Below, piece by piece: positions 45,771 through 56,418 of a DNA stretch of 64,000 bases. A model generated the notes under the pieces. It made no database searches. It saw only the letters and a list, made by a program, of their open reading frames with translations, and was not told where the DNA came from. Source of the stretch: Laccaria trichodermophora (taxonomy: Eukaryota > Basidiomycota > Agaricomycetes > Agaricales > Hydnangiaceae); NCBI GenBank assembly GCA_018417955.1, contig JACTVC010000040.1, positions 62,001 through 126,000 on the forward strand, written 5' to 3'. The first letter of the stretch is position 1, and each line of letters begins with the position of its first letter. Position numbers and translations under genes: made by a program.

Positions 45771-46320
45771 GGCTCTCATTTCACTGGCTGTTCTGCACCG
45801 CACTGGCTAGTACGGCTAAATGTTTCCAAAGACTGGAATTTGGCCGCAGCACATCTTAGTTCTCAACAACCTGTGCACCTGACTGACTCGGGACAATACA
45901 ACGATCGAGGCTCTTGAACTCGCTATTCCCTACCCCCCGCTATCAAGCAGTGCTCAAGGCGTACATCCACGATTTACACGGAAATATGGCACATATATTT
46001 CGAGCAGCGATGTCACCCTGTTGGACAAAAATTGCATAAACTGCTGTATCCTAGAATCGGCGAGTTGGTACTGGCTAGGTCCAAAATCGTTTAGCAAGGT
46101 AATACATTCCACAAGCGAGTACGCTCATCCATAATCCAAAGCAAGAAGGCTTGCTTCAACACGACGAATCCGCAGGAGAACTGCCACGCGGGACCCGAGT
46201 TTGAATTCAACTCTTATCGCGCAGTCGGTCCGTGACTTCGGCTTTCTTGGCCTCGAGTGCTTTGACTTTCTCTTCCTTCGAAGCGTCATATGCCACGGTG
46301 GTCTGATTAAACCTGGTACA
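45771..46320. repeat. Segmental duplication, copied block
   Basis: About 550 bp closely match 52254-52790 in the same orientation. The block covers the 3' flank and last exon of the CCDC124-like gene. A 24-bp direct repeat (ACGTAATCAAGACGCT then G or C, TGCTATG) brackets it at 45731-45754 and 46322-46345, which suggests this is the inserted copy. Confidence 0.85.
46206..46311 (-). pseudogene. Detached last exon of the CCDC124-like gene
   Basis: It encodes FNQTTVAYDASKEEKV and the following 20 residues up to RLRDKS-stop, like exon 7 at 52676-52781, with a few substitutions (D for E before RLRDKS). The rest of the gene is missing, so it is a fragment. It is still open, perhaps because it is young. 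Confidence 0.8.
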
Positions 46321-46385
46321 CACGTAATCAAGACGCTCTGCTATGTGAAACATAATCGAACCGGTACGAAGAACACATTAAACGA

Positions 46386-47197
46386 TTAGGAGGCGCGGCG
46401 TTTATACTCTTTAGCGGAAAGAAAATGTTTCCCACCGCAAACCCAGTCGCCATCTTTATTCTTCTTGTAGAGTTTGCCGGTAGGACACTTGAGCCGCTTT
46501 GCCGCAATGGTGGCCCGAGCGTTATTCGTTCTGTCGAGCCTATTCTGAAGCCTCTTCAGCTCTTTCGCATCTTCAGTTCTCATTTTGCGGGTGCTGTTGA
46601 TCAGTTTCTCGAGGCGAGCGAGCTGGTCGGTACTGCCGGATGAGGCATTCGTCTGGCTCGCCATCAGCTCCCTCCTTTCTCTCTCGTGTCTATCCTGCAG
46701 ATCGCTTGCCCTCTTGTCAGCATCCCTCTGCATCTGGCGCCTCTCTTCATCCGATTTGTCCTGCATATCTTTGAGCTTCTTCGCGTCGGCTTCACGCTGA
46801 TCCCTCGCCTCCTGCGCCATCTTTTCCATCTTCTCATCCAAGTCTTTTTCGAGCTTTTCCTGCCTCTCCTTCGCCTCTTTTTTGGTCTTCTCCATTTCCT
46901 CCGACAACGCCTTCTCTTTCTGTTGGAATTTGGCAAGATTATCCTTCATCTCCTTCTCCGCCGCTTCAAGTTTCTCTTTCATGATGAGCAGTTCGCCTTG
47001 TAGCTGTTTTCCGGCTGCTGTCTCCGCGAATGACTTCCCCTCGTCGACCATATCTTTCGCAACAGGAGGGGTGAACGGCTTTTCGTTCATGAGATCCTCC
47101 ATAAACGACCTAAGGTCAGTACAATGGTCAACGTGGGTAAGATATGATAGTCTGGGACTTACTCCATTTTCGGAGAGCTCTTTCTGAAAGGAGCCAT
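46386..47197 (-). CDS. Coiled-coil protein no. 1 (GTPase C-terminal-like)
   Basis: Exons 47163-47197 and 46386-47109 give 252 residues, starting MAPFRKSSPKM. The N-terminal block MVDEGKSFAETAAGKQL matches the linker found after the G domain in many Agaricomycete AIG1-like GTPases. A long charged coiled coil follows (EKLEKDLDEKMEKMAQEAR and similar). The C-terminus has C-x15-C-G-G-x-H (CPTGKLY, then WVCGGKHFLS), perhaps a metal-binding knuckle. A TATAAAA on the minus strand at 47291-47297 lies about 95 nt upstream. The gene lies directly downstream of the small GTPase gene on the same strand. No G-domain motif is present. The function is unknown; an oligomerising partner of the GTPase is inference. 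Confidence 0.75.
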
Positions 47198-47290
47198 ATT
47201 GCTTCAAAGAGATGACTGGAATATTGCTTGGAATAGAGGAGAATGAACACGATGCAAGGACACTGCAGTAATCACGGCAGGGGGTGGGGA

Positions 47291-47297
47291 TTTTATA
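47291..47297 (-). promoter_or_regulatory. TATA box of coiled-coil gene no. 1
   Basis: TATAAAA on the minus strand, about 95 nt upstream of the ATG at 47197. It supports an independent promoter separate from the GTPase gene upstream. Confidence 0.55.
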
Positions 47298-47608
47298 GGC
47301 ATCGCGGCGGGTTACCATGTCAGACCCGAAAATCAGGATTGCGTTCGACGAAATCGTAGATTAGCGGTTTGGAAATCCGGAGACAGACATTCCTAGATTT
47401 TACAGATAACAAAAAAGGGTTAAATTGTCGTGGCACGCCTTTCCCGCATGTAGCTGTGAGGGGTAGTGGGTTTTCAAACGATTGTATTGCGCCAAAGTAT
47501 TCAAGATGTCCCAATTATCCAGAAATGGTAAAGAATATCTCATACGGGCAATGCGCAGTTGGATATCGGAAACGGAATATACAGAAGTAGCAAATAGTAG
47601 TATGTCGT
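47298..47608. other. Short intergenic gap between GTPase and coiled-coil gene
   Basis: No coding signal. A GTACGA lies inside the last codons of the GTPase (a possible donor), so read-through splicing into the coiled-coil gene cannot be excluded. Confidence 0.35.
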
Positions 47609-48351
47609 TTAATCGTACAGATTGAAGCGGGCAGTGGTGGAGCCCCTCGCGGCCATATCCCTCCAGAACTTCTGCATTAACATCCCCTCGCGCTTTTCGC
47701 AGTCCAGTGTTCCCTCAATATCAGAGGAGGGAGGCCAGAAGCTTGTCATGAGGCGAACGTTTTTGAAATTCTCTTCTCCGATCAATTTTTCGAACATGGT
47801 GCGGTTTGCGATATCGGTTCCAGTCATTCTGACCTTCCTGATATCGCGCATGTAGATGATCCCGTTGATCACTGCGCCACCTTGAGCTGAATACCTAATG
47901 AGTATTGAACGAAATTAATCGTCTGAAATTGCAGTATGAACGAGTTCAATCTGGTACCTTTCTGCAAGCCAATCAGCGATAGTGGCGGCAATCGTCATTT
48001 CGGGTCTGAAAGTATCGTCGAATCCGGGAGTGTCGACCAGCATGACTTTGCGACCTCCAATGACGGCTTCGGCGCTAGCGATATCCTGCGTCACTGATTC
48101 GAGATCGTCCCCGGTTCTAAGCTGCTTATGTTCCTCAAGGAACGTGTTTATAAACTATGAATCATGGGATTAAAATAAGCAATAATCGCGGTATTGACAA
48201 CGACGAAACTCGGACGTACGGTAGTCTTTCCGCTGCCCGTGCAGCCCATGAGACTAGTGAGCCATGGATATGATGAGCCAAATGCACCAGGTTGCAGAAC
48301 TGGACGAAATACTTACAGAATGACAGGCACTGGAGTGGTCGTAGTGGGCAT
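47609..48351 (-). CDS. Small P-loop GTPase, AIG1-like, without C-terminal region
   Basis: Exons 48317-48351, 48220-48253, 47958-48154 and 47609-47894 give 183 residues. G1 is GCTGSGKTT, the switch/G3 region reads VMLVDTPGFDDTF, and later blocks are GGAVINGIIYMRDI and FKNVRLMTSFWPPSSD, where the family usually has its G4-like motif. The protein stops after TARFNLYD. Family members in Agaricomycetes usually go on with a linker and a long coiled coil, which here is encoded by the separate gene at 46386-47197. The likely role is nucleotide-dependent assembly; relatives such as GIMAP and IAN proteins act in immunity. A role here is inference. Confidence 0.75.
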
Positions 48352-49540
48352 TGTGAAAGTCAGCTACAGTATTCGTTGGGTTGGCAGAAATATCACGCTC
48401 TCAACAGAGCTTTTATTCAATTTGGGGGATTCTCCGGTTTCGCTTTTTTGGATTTATGGAAAACGGAATTCGTCGCAAAGTCATCGTCGCATCGATCTCC
48501 AAACTTTCACTGCAAATTGCTTCTGTCAAAACACAACAGTTATCCCAGCATGAAGCCGAAACAGGATAGGTTGATTGGCATCTTCTTGAGGCCCTTTGAA
48601 GGGTGCTGCGGCTTTTGCAGCGTGAATTCTGATTGTTATCCATCACCAAACGATGACAGCGAGGCTAAAATGCAGTCATGAGTCGATTGGTATATCTCGA
48701 TAACAGCCTACAATGCAGTCATGAGTCGATTGGCGTATCTCGATCTGAATCGCCGACCTTCTGCCTTCTCTCTGAACTGCGGTAGCTGGAGTTGCAAGTC
48801 GCAGAAGCTATTTATACATTATTATTATTATTTTGCCATTGTTTGTTAAACCAAACACGTTCACACCCGAGTCCCCGACGATTCGAGTTGTTCAGCCAAG
48901 CAGAGGTCTGTGAACACTCGGCAAGGATACATTGGTACGGCGCGACCCTCTCCAATTGAAGTCTTATCGTCACGGCCACGGGAGTTTTCGCGCGATGTAT
49001 TGTGTGCGTCTATCATTTTCAAATCATTTTCATTTCTATCTAAGTATTCGTGTGCCAACGACATGTCCTTCCAGTACTCCTATGCTAAAATAAGTACCTG
49101 CAAGGATATTGTCAACTGTTAGCTACCTATTATGACAACGACTCGCTCAGAGCATCCTTCAGTGCGCGAAACGAGGATTGATGAGAATCTTTGGATTTTA
49201 GAGAGTGAAAGAGGCTTATGTGTTGCTTATGTGTCTCCGGCAAAGGTATATTGGATGAGGTTTTATGCGCTAATACTGATTGTGGTCGAATGTAGGATTC
49301 ATAAACGAGAGTGGGCAAGATCACGAGCCCGACTGTGCAAGCCGGTGTCAAGTTGTGCTCATAACGAGAATGACATGTTCGAATTTCCCTTGGATCTCCC
49401 AGATATTCAAAACGCATGCGAAAATAGATAGGAAATTTTCTGTCTACTCAGAAATCGCGCCTGTGGGAATTGGTTGATAACCTCGTAGAATTGACCTGGC
49501 TAGAAGAAAAAACTCGGGATGAAAGGAGGGCTAATGTTAT
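48352..49540. other. Intergenic, about 1.2 kb
   Basis: A direct repeat (CAGTCATGAGTCGATTGG, 48673 and 48716) sits near the left. An open frame at 49132-49431 (plus) could be a two-exon mini-gene, but it splices to an immediate stop; I do not support it as a gene. Confidence 0.35.
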
Positions 49541-50802
49541 TTAACACCTACGCGGTCGACAACCGGGCTGATAGTACTGGGGGGGTGCAGCATTTGCTTG
49601 TCGCCATGCTTGGACTTGAGGATAAGCCAAATACTCGTTCATGGACATTGGGGGCTGTGCAGGAGGAATAAATGGCGGGGGTGCAGGAGGAATAAATGGC
49701 GGTGCAGGAGGAATAAATGGCGGGGGCAGAATAAATGGCGGGGGTGCTGGAGGAATAAATGGAGGGGGCTGTGCAGGAGGAATAAATGGCGGGGGCGGGG
49801 GCGGGGGCGGCGGTGGTGGTGGAGGCGGCGGCGGGGGCGGCGGGGGCGGCGGGGGCGGCGGGGGCGGCGGGGGCGGCGGGGGCGGCGGGGGCGGCGGGGG
49901 CGGCGGGGGCGGCGGCGGTGGTGGTGGTGGTGGAGGCCCTGGTCCAATTATCTCCTGAAACGGATCTCCGGGCGGTGGAGGCCCTGGTTTAATCCCCTCC
50001 TGAATTGGATCTTTACCACGGTCCACTGCTGCTTTCGCAGCAGATGCTCGGCGCTTCCTCTCCCTTTCGGCGCGTTTCATCTCCAGCTCCCTGCGTTTCT
50101 GCTCAGCCCGCTCCATGCGTCTCTTGATATTCTTGATTTCCGCGCGATTTATATTCGATCTCATTGCCTCTTGCTTCATCTGTTGCTCGAGGACATCAAC
50201 GGCCTGGTCAGAGAGCTTCGCGATTCTTTCATCTTCTGCTGCCTTCGCTAGTAAATCTGCCTTCAATCGATCCTCCCTGTCCGCAATGTCCTGAAGCTTT
50301 TGGTCGAGCGCTCTCTGAAGATCTCTTTTTGCGGCGTCCGACTTGCGCTCCACATCAGAGAGAAATTGCCGGCTCTGTTCCTTATCCTTTCTCAATGCTT
50401 CTGTCTGCTTTTTCAACTTGTCCCGGCTTTTTTTCTCAAGCTTCTCAAGGCGCTCTTTCGCGTCGGCTTTCTCCTTAGCAATTAGCAGTTCCATCTCCTT
50501 CTCCTTCAGCTGGAAATTCTTCGTCTCCTCCTCGAGATCGGCTTTGGACTGCTTTAATTTGGTGTATAGTTCGTGAAGCTCTCCAAGAACGAATTTCCCC
50601 GCAGCGGTGTCGGCGAAAATCTTTTGGTGATCGACCATCTCCTTCGTGACGCGCGGATTAAAACCAGGCATATGCATAAGCTCCCATATTACGCGACTAC
50701 AGAAACAGGAATTTGCTTTATTGTTAGACAATTTGATATTCAGAATGACACGTACGTGATCTCCTCAAGGCCACCTCTGGGGTATGACGGTCCCTGTGTC
50801 AT
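49541..50802 (-). CDS. Coiled-coil protein no. 2 with giant polyproline tract
   Basis: Exons 50756-50802 and 49541-50696 give about 400 residues, starting MTQGPSYPRGG. The linker block MVDHQKIFADTAAGKFV aligns with proteins no. 1 and no. 3. A coiled coil of about 200 residues follows (KLEKKSRDKLKKQTEALRKD and similar), then an unbroken run of roughly 50 prolines and repeats of PPFIPPAP. The end is QYYQPGCRPRRC. Polyproline is a ligand for profilin, SH3, WW or EVH1 domains, so an actin-linked or scaffold function is possible. The proline DNA is a GC-rich 9-bp microsatellite and its length may be unstable or misassembled. Confidence 0.72.
49787..49935. repeat. GC-rich coding microsatellite
   Basis: Tandem GGGGGCGGC units on the plus strand, flanked by GGGGGC and GGT variants, encode the polyproline of coiled-coil protein no. 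2. Confidence 0.85.
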
Positions 50803-51420
50803 TTTCGCAAGGTGTGGAGGATATTCGAGATTCGAGATTTTTGAGAGGATAGCTAGAGTCGGGATGTACGTGTTGCCAGTGAACAGAGCAATATATCGAT
50901 AACAAGACGTAATCTTAGAGGTCAACAACCTCCGAAGTTGTTGGAACGAATCGATGTCAGCAGGGACTCTTTTTATCAAAGATTTCGCTCTGTATGCTCA
51001 CCCGAAATGCAGTGCGTGTTCAAATTTATCCAGCCATAGACCCGAAGATTCGAAGACCGCGAATGGTTTCCCAACACGAGGGGGGCGCAAAGATTCCACC
51101 TGTCAGATGCACAGGCTTATATATCGAAAGGCACCGATTCACAGCCCCAAAATCTGGAAACCGGAAGGTAAAAATGAGGCGATGGGTAGATAACATACAC
51201 GATGCTTTGACACCAACATGCGGCCGACGCAGCCTATGTTTCAAAATAGAATACGAAGATATCTCAACCTACCTTGGAAGGAGAGCCCCCAACATTCGGA
51301 TTGTCGGATTCACAAGAAACCAGACTAGAGCGTAAATACGCTGGCCATCAATATAAGCCCCGTTTTCTGCTCGGTGTAAAGCATCCCGTTTTCTCATTAA
51401 CCATATTCCGCTGCTCCGTA
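50803..51420. promoter_or_regulatory. Divergent promoter region of coiled-coil genes 2 and 3
   Basis: Genes 2 (minus) and 3 (plus) start about 620 bp apart. ATATAAG at 51351-51357 is a TATA-like box 64 nt before the ATG of gene 3. Confidence 0.45.
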
Positions 51421-52188
51421 ATGGCACCTGGATCAAATGCAAGACACAGAGCGTTAGTCATTATCTTGTTTCGTGGAGAACATCAATCTGAGTTGATTGT
51501 TAGCGACGTTGTAGACGACTTATCTCACCAAACACCATTCATTCCCAGAGCCACGAGGGAAATGGCGGAGAACAACATATCTTTCAAAGAAACGGAGGCT
51601 GGGAAGGCACTAGAAAGCGACGTCGAGCGCCTTAATAAGAAGCTCGAAGATATGGAGAAAGACATGCAGGATAAAACTAAGGCGCTTGACGATCAGAAGA
51701 AGGAGATGCGCGAGGTGGCCGCGAAACACCAGGAGAACATGAAGGAGTTGCAGGATAATTTCGATGCGGAGATGGCAAAGGAGAAGCAGAGGTCGAAAGA
51801 TGAGCAAGCGAGAATGGCGAAGATGCTCGAAGAGGGGCAAGCAAAGGCGGCTTCGCAGCTGAAGACGCAATACGAGACCTCGGAAGCTAAAATGAGGGCG
51901 ATCATGGATCGAGCGAGCGCTGAGCGTATTGATATGCAAAGGCAGCACGATTACGCTCGAAATTCTTGGCAGCAGAGTATTGATAGATTGGGGAATCTGG
52001 TCAGTGAGGAGACGTCAGCCAGGAGGACGGCTGAGCAGAGGGTGAGCACTCTGCAGCAGAAGGTTAGAGAGCTGGAGAGAGCCTGGGCTAAGATTGACAA
52101 GGAGAATGATAAATTGCTTGACCAGTTGATCGAGGCAGCTGACACGGAGGAGAGGCTGAGGAACAGAATCAGGAAGTTGCAACGCTGA
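51421..52188 (+). CDS. Coiled-coil protein no. 3 (GTPase C-terminal-like)
   Basis: Exons 51421-51452 and 51504-52188 give 238 residues, starting MAPGSNARHRA. The linker block MAENNISFKETEAGKAL parallels proteins no. 1 and no. 2. Nearly all the rest is coiled coil (RLNKKLEDMEKDMQDKTKAL, later RVSTLQQKVRELE), ending NRIRKLQR. The first intron sits at the same place as in protein no. 1, near codon 11. No G domain, Cys knuckle or polyproline is present. It probably forms homo- or hetero-oligomers; the function is unknown. Confidence 0.75.
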   Translation: MAPGSNARHRALVIILFRGEHQSELIVSDVVDDLSHQTPFIPRATREMAENNISFKETEAGKALESDVERLNKKLEDMEKDMQDKTKALDDQKKEMREVAAKHQENMKELQDNFDAEMAKEKQRSKDEQARMAKMLEEGQAKAASQLKTQYETSEAKMRAIMDRASAERIDMQRQHDYARNSWQQSIDRLGNLVSEETSARRTAEQRVSTLQQKVRELERAWAKIDKENDKLLDQLIEAADTEERLRNRIRKLQR

Positions 52189-52253
52189 GATTAGACTTAG
52201 GTAGTTTCTCACTGTCGCCGCCTTACTATAGCCTATCCCATTCAAGTTGTGCC

Positions 52254-52790
52254 GGCTCTCATTTCACTGGCTGTTTCGGAATCTGCACCGCACCTGGTAC
52301 TTACGGCTGAATGTCTCCAAAGACTGGAATGTGGCCGCAGCACATTTTCTCAACAACCTGCCAGCGTGCAGCTGACTCGGGACAAAACAACAATCGAGGC
52401 TCTTGAAGTCGCTATTCCGTACCCCTCCACGATTTACATGGAGATATGATGGCACATATATTTCGAGCAGTGATGTCACCCTCAGGCTGTGGACAAAAAC
52501 TGCATCAACTGATGTATCCTAGAATCGGCGAGTTGATAGCTAGATCATCTAAAATGGTTTAGCAAGATAATACATTCCACGAGCGAGTACGCTCATCCAT
52601 AATCCAAAGCAAGAGTGCTAGCTTGAACACGACGAATCCGCATGAGAACTGCCACGCGGGACCCGAGTCTGCATTCTAACTCTTATCGCGCAGTCGTTCC
52701 GTGACTTCGGCTTTCTTGGCCTCGAGTGCTTTGACTTTCTCTTCCTTCGAAGCGTCATATGACACGGTGGTCTGGTTGAACCTGGTACAC
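52254..52790. repeat. Segmental duplication, source block
   Basis: Matches 45771-46320. It contains exon 7 of the intact CCDC124-like gene and about 420 bp of its 3' flank, so this is most likely the original. Confidence 0.85.
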
Positions 52791-53794
52791 AGATCTACTG
52801 TCAGGATCAAGAAGGTTAGAAAGATCCCCGAAAAGCTCACGGATTCTCTGGAGACTTTTGGAATTGCTTGTAAAGCAGGTCCTACAGCGTAACATGGACA
52901 GCGTCAGAAAATGTAGAAAGGATATAAGTAAATATATCTGTCACCTTATATTGCTGGAGACGCAATCCGGGGTGCTGGAGTAAACGTGAGTGAGATGCGA
53001 AGTAAATATCGAAATGGAGAGGAGCACCTCCTGCCTGACGATCGGGAGTTCACGTTCCGTGTACGCTTCATACGCAGCCTGAAGTGAACAGCGTGAGAAG
53101 ACGATCGGAAGGCGGTGAACGTCAGTCGATCCCATCTTACCTTGAAACGACGCTGGACAGTTCGAGAAATCAGATCGTCTAAAACTGAAGGAACACGAAT
53201 AGGTAAATACCTCGGGATGCCTCTCGATGCCTGCAGCCTGCTGGCCTACACTGGCCTTATCCATCTTCGCCGTCACAACCTCAAGCAGATCCAAAGCATT
53301 GTCAATACCCGTCGCAGCAAAGCTTTCCACTTCAGCTGCAGGCTCGCTCCCCGTCGGCGGCCTCTCCCCATCGCCACCGGCAATCCCACCACCAGCAGCA
53401 ATCGCCCCCGGGCCAGCAGGTTTGACGTCAGCCTTTTTCTTCCCGCCAGCCTTCGGCGCAGCCTTAACTTTGGGTGCAGCCGCAGCCTCCTCTTCAGCAA
53501 GCAATCGCGCGGTCTCCGCTTTTCGTGCAAGCTCTGCCTTGCGTTTTTCTTCCTTCTCCTCCGCCTTTGCCTTCCCACCTTTCACGTCCTTATCCTTCCA
53601 TGCATCGGCCTCTTTTCTTTCCTATGGTAGAATGGGAGATTTGGTTGATCAGAGTCCATCCATGACTTCACATCGCATTAAAGAATTAACCAACTCACTT
53701 TCTCAGCAGCAGCTTGCTCCTGCTTCTTGGCTTCGTTCTCGGCCTTCTTCGATCTTCCACTCTCCTTCTTTGCATTGCCACCCTTCGGAGGCAT
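52676..53794 (-). CDS. CCDC124: CCDC124-type ribosome-associated coiled-coil protein
   Basis: Seven exons: 53699-53794, 53211-53621, 53141-53152, 53028-53078, 52945-52974, 52841-52881 and 52676-52781. The start MPPKGGNAKKE and a Lys/Ala/Glu-rich helix (KAEEKEEKRKAELARKAET) are followed by IDNALDLLEVV, then ERHPERRFKAAYEAYTEREL, PIVRQEHPGLRLQQYKD and KQFQKSPENPFNQ. The RHPERRxxAAxxAxxExxLP and SPxNPxNQ blocks match the CCDC124 family (yeast Lso2 is a short relative), which binds ribosomes at or near the tRNA sites and helps idle ribosomes recover. Exon 3 is only 12 nt (RRFK). The middle holds a Gly/Ala/Pro-rich insert (PAGPGAIAAGGG). The last exon has a copy at 46206-46311. Confidence 0.88.
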
Positions 53795-54105
53795 GGTGAT
53801 TGAAACTGAAGACTTTACAAAGATCGCTCGAGGAGTTGACCTTGTATCGAAGTAATCTAGAGAGGAGATGAGTGTGTTGTGCAAGTTAGGTGCCGAAATG
53901 CTTGCCAGATGGCCAAAAGAGATTTGTACTGACTCAAAACTTGCATTTAGTGCTATCTAATCTAGCTGATCCTTACGTCATTGAAATTCCATGACATTTA
54001 CATAAGAGTACAAAATGGTACTGTGTAGATCGCACATACGTTGTCCAGATTATTAACCAAGATTATTAAAATAAATACCAGAACTCCCAAAGACCAATTA
54101 AAAGC
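53795..54105. other. Intergenic
   Basis: Promoter side of the CCDC124-like gene and 3' flank of P450 no. 2. Nothing else seen. Confidence 0.35.
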
Positions 54106-56418
54106 TTATACAGAACGATTGTAAGGCTTCACGAGCAAAGGCATCTGATTTCCTGCATTTGGCTCTGACACAACCAACGGTCGCTGGACGATACCCGCCT
54201 TTTTGGCGATATCCTGGGGCGGGACAGCAAGTTCGAACTCAAATGCTCGGATTAATGTGAATAGTAACGCCTTCATTCTATAAAGAAATTGGGTGGTTAG
54301 ATGCACCCAGATTTATGAAAACGCCAACGTACTCGACGAGGGAGAATCGGTAGCCGATACAAGCTCGAGGTCCACCAAGGAATGTAAGCATGTTACCCCA
54401 CACTCCAGGAATATGAGTTGCGGCTTCAGGAGTGGATTGCCATCGTTCGGGCCTGACAAGTAGATGTATGTTAGCTGACATCCCAAAGAAAGACACAAAC
54501 ACGTACTTAAACTCGAACGAATCTTCTCCCCAAATGCTTTTAGACCTATTCAACAGCAAAATTGGAATGAGTACAGTTTGACCTTTCCGAACGCTATAAG
54601 CAACAAGTCAACCACCGCCCTGACTAAAGAGAACGATACTTACTGAAGGGTGTCGTGTTCGACGCCGTATTTATCTGTAAAGGGGGTTGAGAGAGGAAGT
54701 ATATCGTCCTTCATCGCAATCCGCATGGTGGATGGCACTGGAGCGTGCACACGGAGGGTTTCACGGACAACGGCGTCAAGATATGGAAGCGCGTTGAGAT
54801 CATCCATCGTTGGGTTGTCCGTAGAAACAGTTAAAAGTTCCTCCCGAAGCTTTGACTGGGCTTCTGGGGCTTGAGTCAAGGCGTAAAGAGCCCATGTAGT
54901 CGCAGTGCTGTGATCCGCTGTCAGAATGGCTAGGCCTTACAGCCAACTTGAACCGTAATCTACCTTGTTGTTTCGTGTCCAGCTACCAAAAATGTTGGAA
55001 CCTCTGCCCAATCAGGTCAAAAGTGGTAAATTGAAGATGACCGTCACACGCACGAGCCAATACATCCTCGTCCGTCATGCGTTGGCTCTCCGGCAAATCA
55101 GTGGCCATATTCGCCCTCAGTAAAAGGCTGAGCAGGTCGCGAGACTTCCATGAAGTCTTCTCCATTTTCTCGCCGTGGGCAAGAGCAGTCTTGCTCTCTG
55201 AGAGGAGCTCTTTTCCAATGCGATCCATGGTACGCGAGGCACGACTCGCGTCCGCATCACCCTCCGCTCGCTAAAGCCACGAGCTCAGTTTGACTTTGAC
55301 GTCAACGCTCAATGAAGGGGAGCTTACGAGAAAGCGGAGAGGCGGGAATAAGCCCCTGAGCATGAATATCATGTTCATGCGAGTTCTCGAACGAAAGACG
55401 GTGGAGAAAGCCTCGTTGAGCTCGTTCCTGCTGGCGTCACTTTTAAGCGCGTCAAACTTGTAATTGAACCCTAGAGAAATTTGTAAAAGTAAACAAATAG
55501 GGAGAGGAACAACATTACCTGCCAGGCCAATGACGTCCAGAGTCATTTTACTAAGCCAGGAAAGGACGTCAATACGTCCTGTGCCACCCTGCTTGGTGCT
55601 TTCCGCATCCCAGATATCTCGGAGCTAAGACATCTCAGTGAGTAAACATCAAAAACCGTTGGCGACGTGCTGCCTACCTCCGTGGACTTCTCAATGAAGA
55701 TCTCCGTCAGCTCCCGAACTTGAGCTGCTCCGAAAGCAGGGTTCTGATGATTCATAAGTCAGCGAGGTTGAATATCTGGCTGCATTTACAGAATAGCCAC
55801 CATGATTTTACGCTGCCAGGTTAATCTTGATCAATCTTCCTTCGTAGTCCATTTCAAATGAAACGTACCTGTTGCTTGTGTTTGTCCTCTTCAACCACCA
55901 AAACGCCTAGGAGTGTATTGAAAAAATACAACTAGACGCGATACCCGAGCGGACTTACCAGCACCCAAAATCTGAGAGAGCGTGTATCGGGTAGCCTCCG
56001 GTTTTTGGTAGGTGTAGCTGTTCATCAAAATGTGGTTCAAAGCCTTAAGATCAGCCGTAAACAGCCGGCCCATCTACTCTCGTTGAAACAACGGTTTTCA
56101 AACTGGAAATCGCTAGGCTCACCCCGACAAAACTCGTGTACTTCATCGTCGGGCCGTATTCCTCGATCCACTTTTCATGAAGAACCGAATTTTCCTTGAT
56201 CATTAAGGTGAGTTTGTTAGATCTACAAACGATTGAGTGAGGCGCACAGCCGTCCATATCTCTTTCATGTTTCCATAGATGAAGCTCGGGCTCGGAGGAC
56301 CAGGAAGCAGCTGCAACGGTGACGTCCATTGATCGTAGTAGAAAGCTACAAGTTTGTATATTCCATACGCGCCAAGAGTCGCCGATAGTGATGCCAGAAG
56401 TTGAAGGATGGTGCTCAT
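54106..56418 (-). CDS. Cytochrome P450 monooxygenase, no. 2
   Basis: Starts [19 protein letters not shown] (membrane anchor), then the proline-rich hinge [43 protein letters not shown]-helix AGHETT, ExxR in [11 protein letters not shown] and the haem loop [13 protein letters not shown]. It ends KPYNRSV. About eight short introns share positions with P450 no. 1 and no. 3; the one after KIM has a normal GT donor. It sits in ER membranes by its anchor and needs a P450 reductase. The substrate is unknown. Tandem with no. 3 on the same strand, 641 bp away, so a local duplication is likely. Confidence 0.9.

Noticed and set aside
49132..49431. Possible small gene starting MTTTRSEHPSV
   Set aside because: The only good intron (GT at 49247, AG near 49297) joins to DS-stop, giving about 40 residues with no motif or homologue known to me.
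49598..50251. Gly/Arg-rich frames on the plus strand opposite the polyproline tract
   Set aside because: They are antisense readings of the GGC repeat inside a well-supported coiled-coil gene.
52701..52892. Transmembrane-like read-through of the last CCDC124 intron (FSGIFLTFLILTV)
   Set aside because: The segment has GTGAGC and ACCAG splice edges, and its removal restores SPENPFNQ, the conserved family block.
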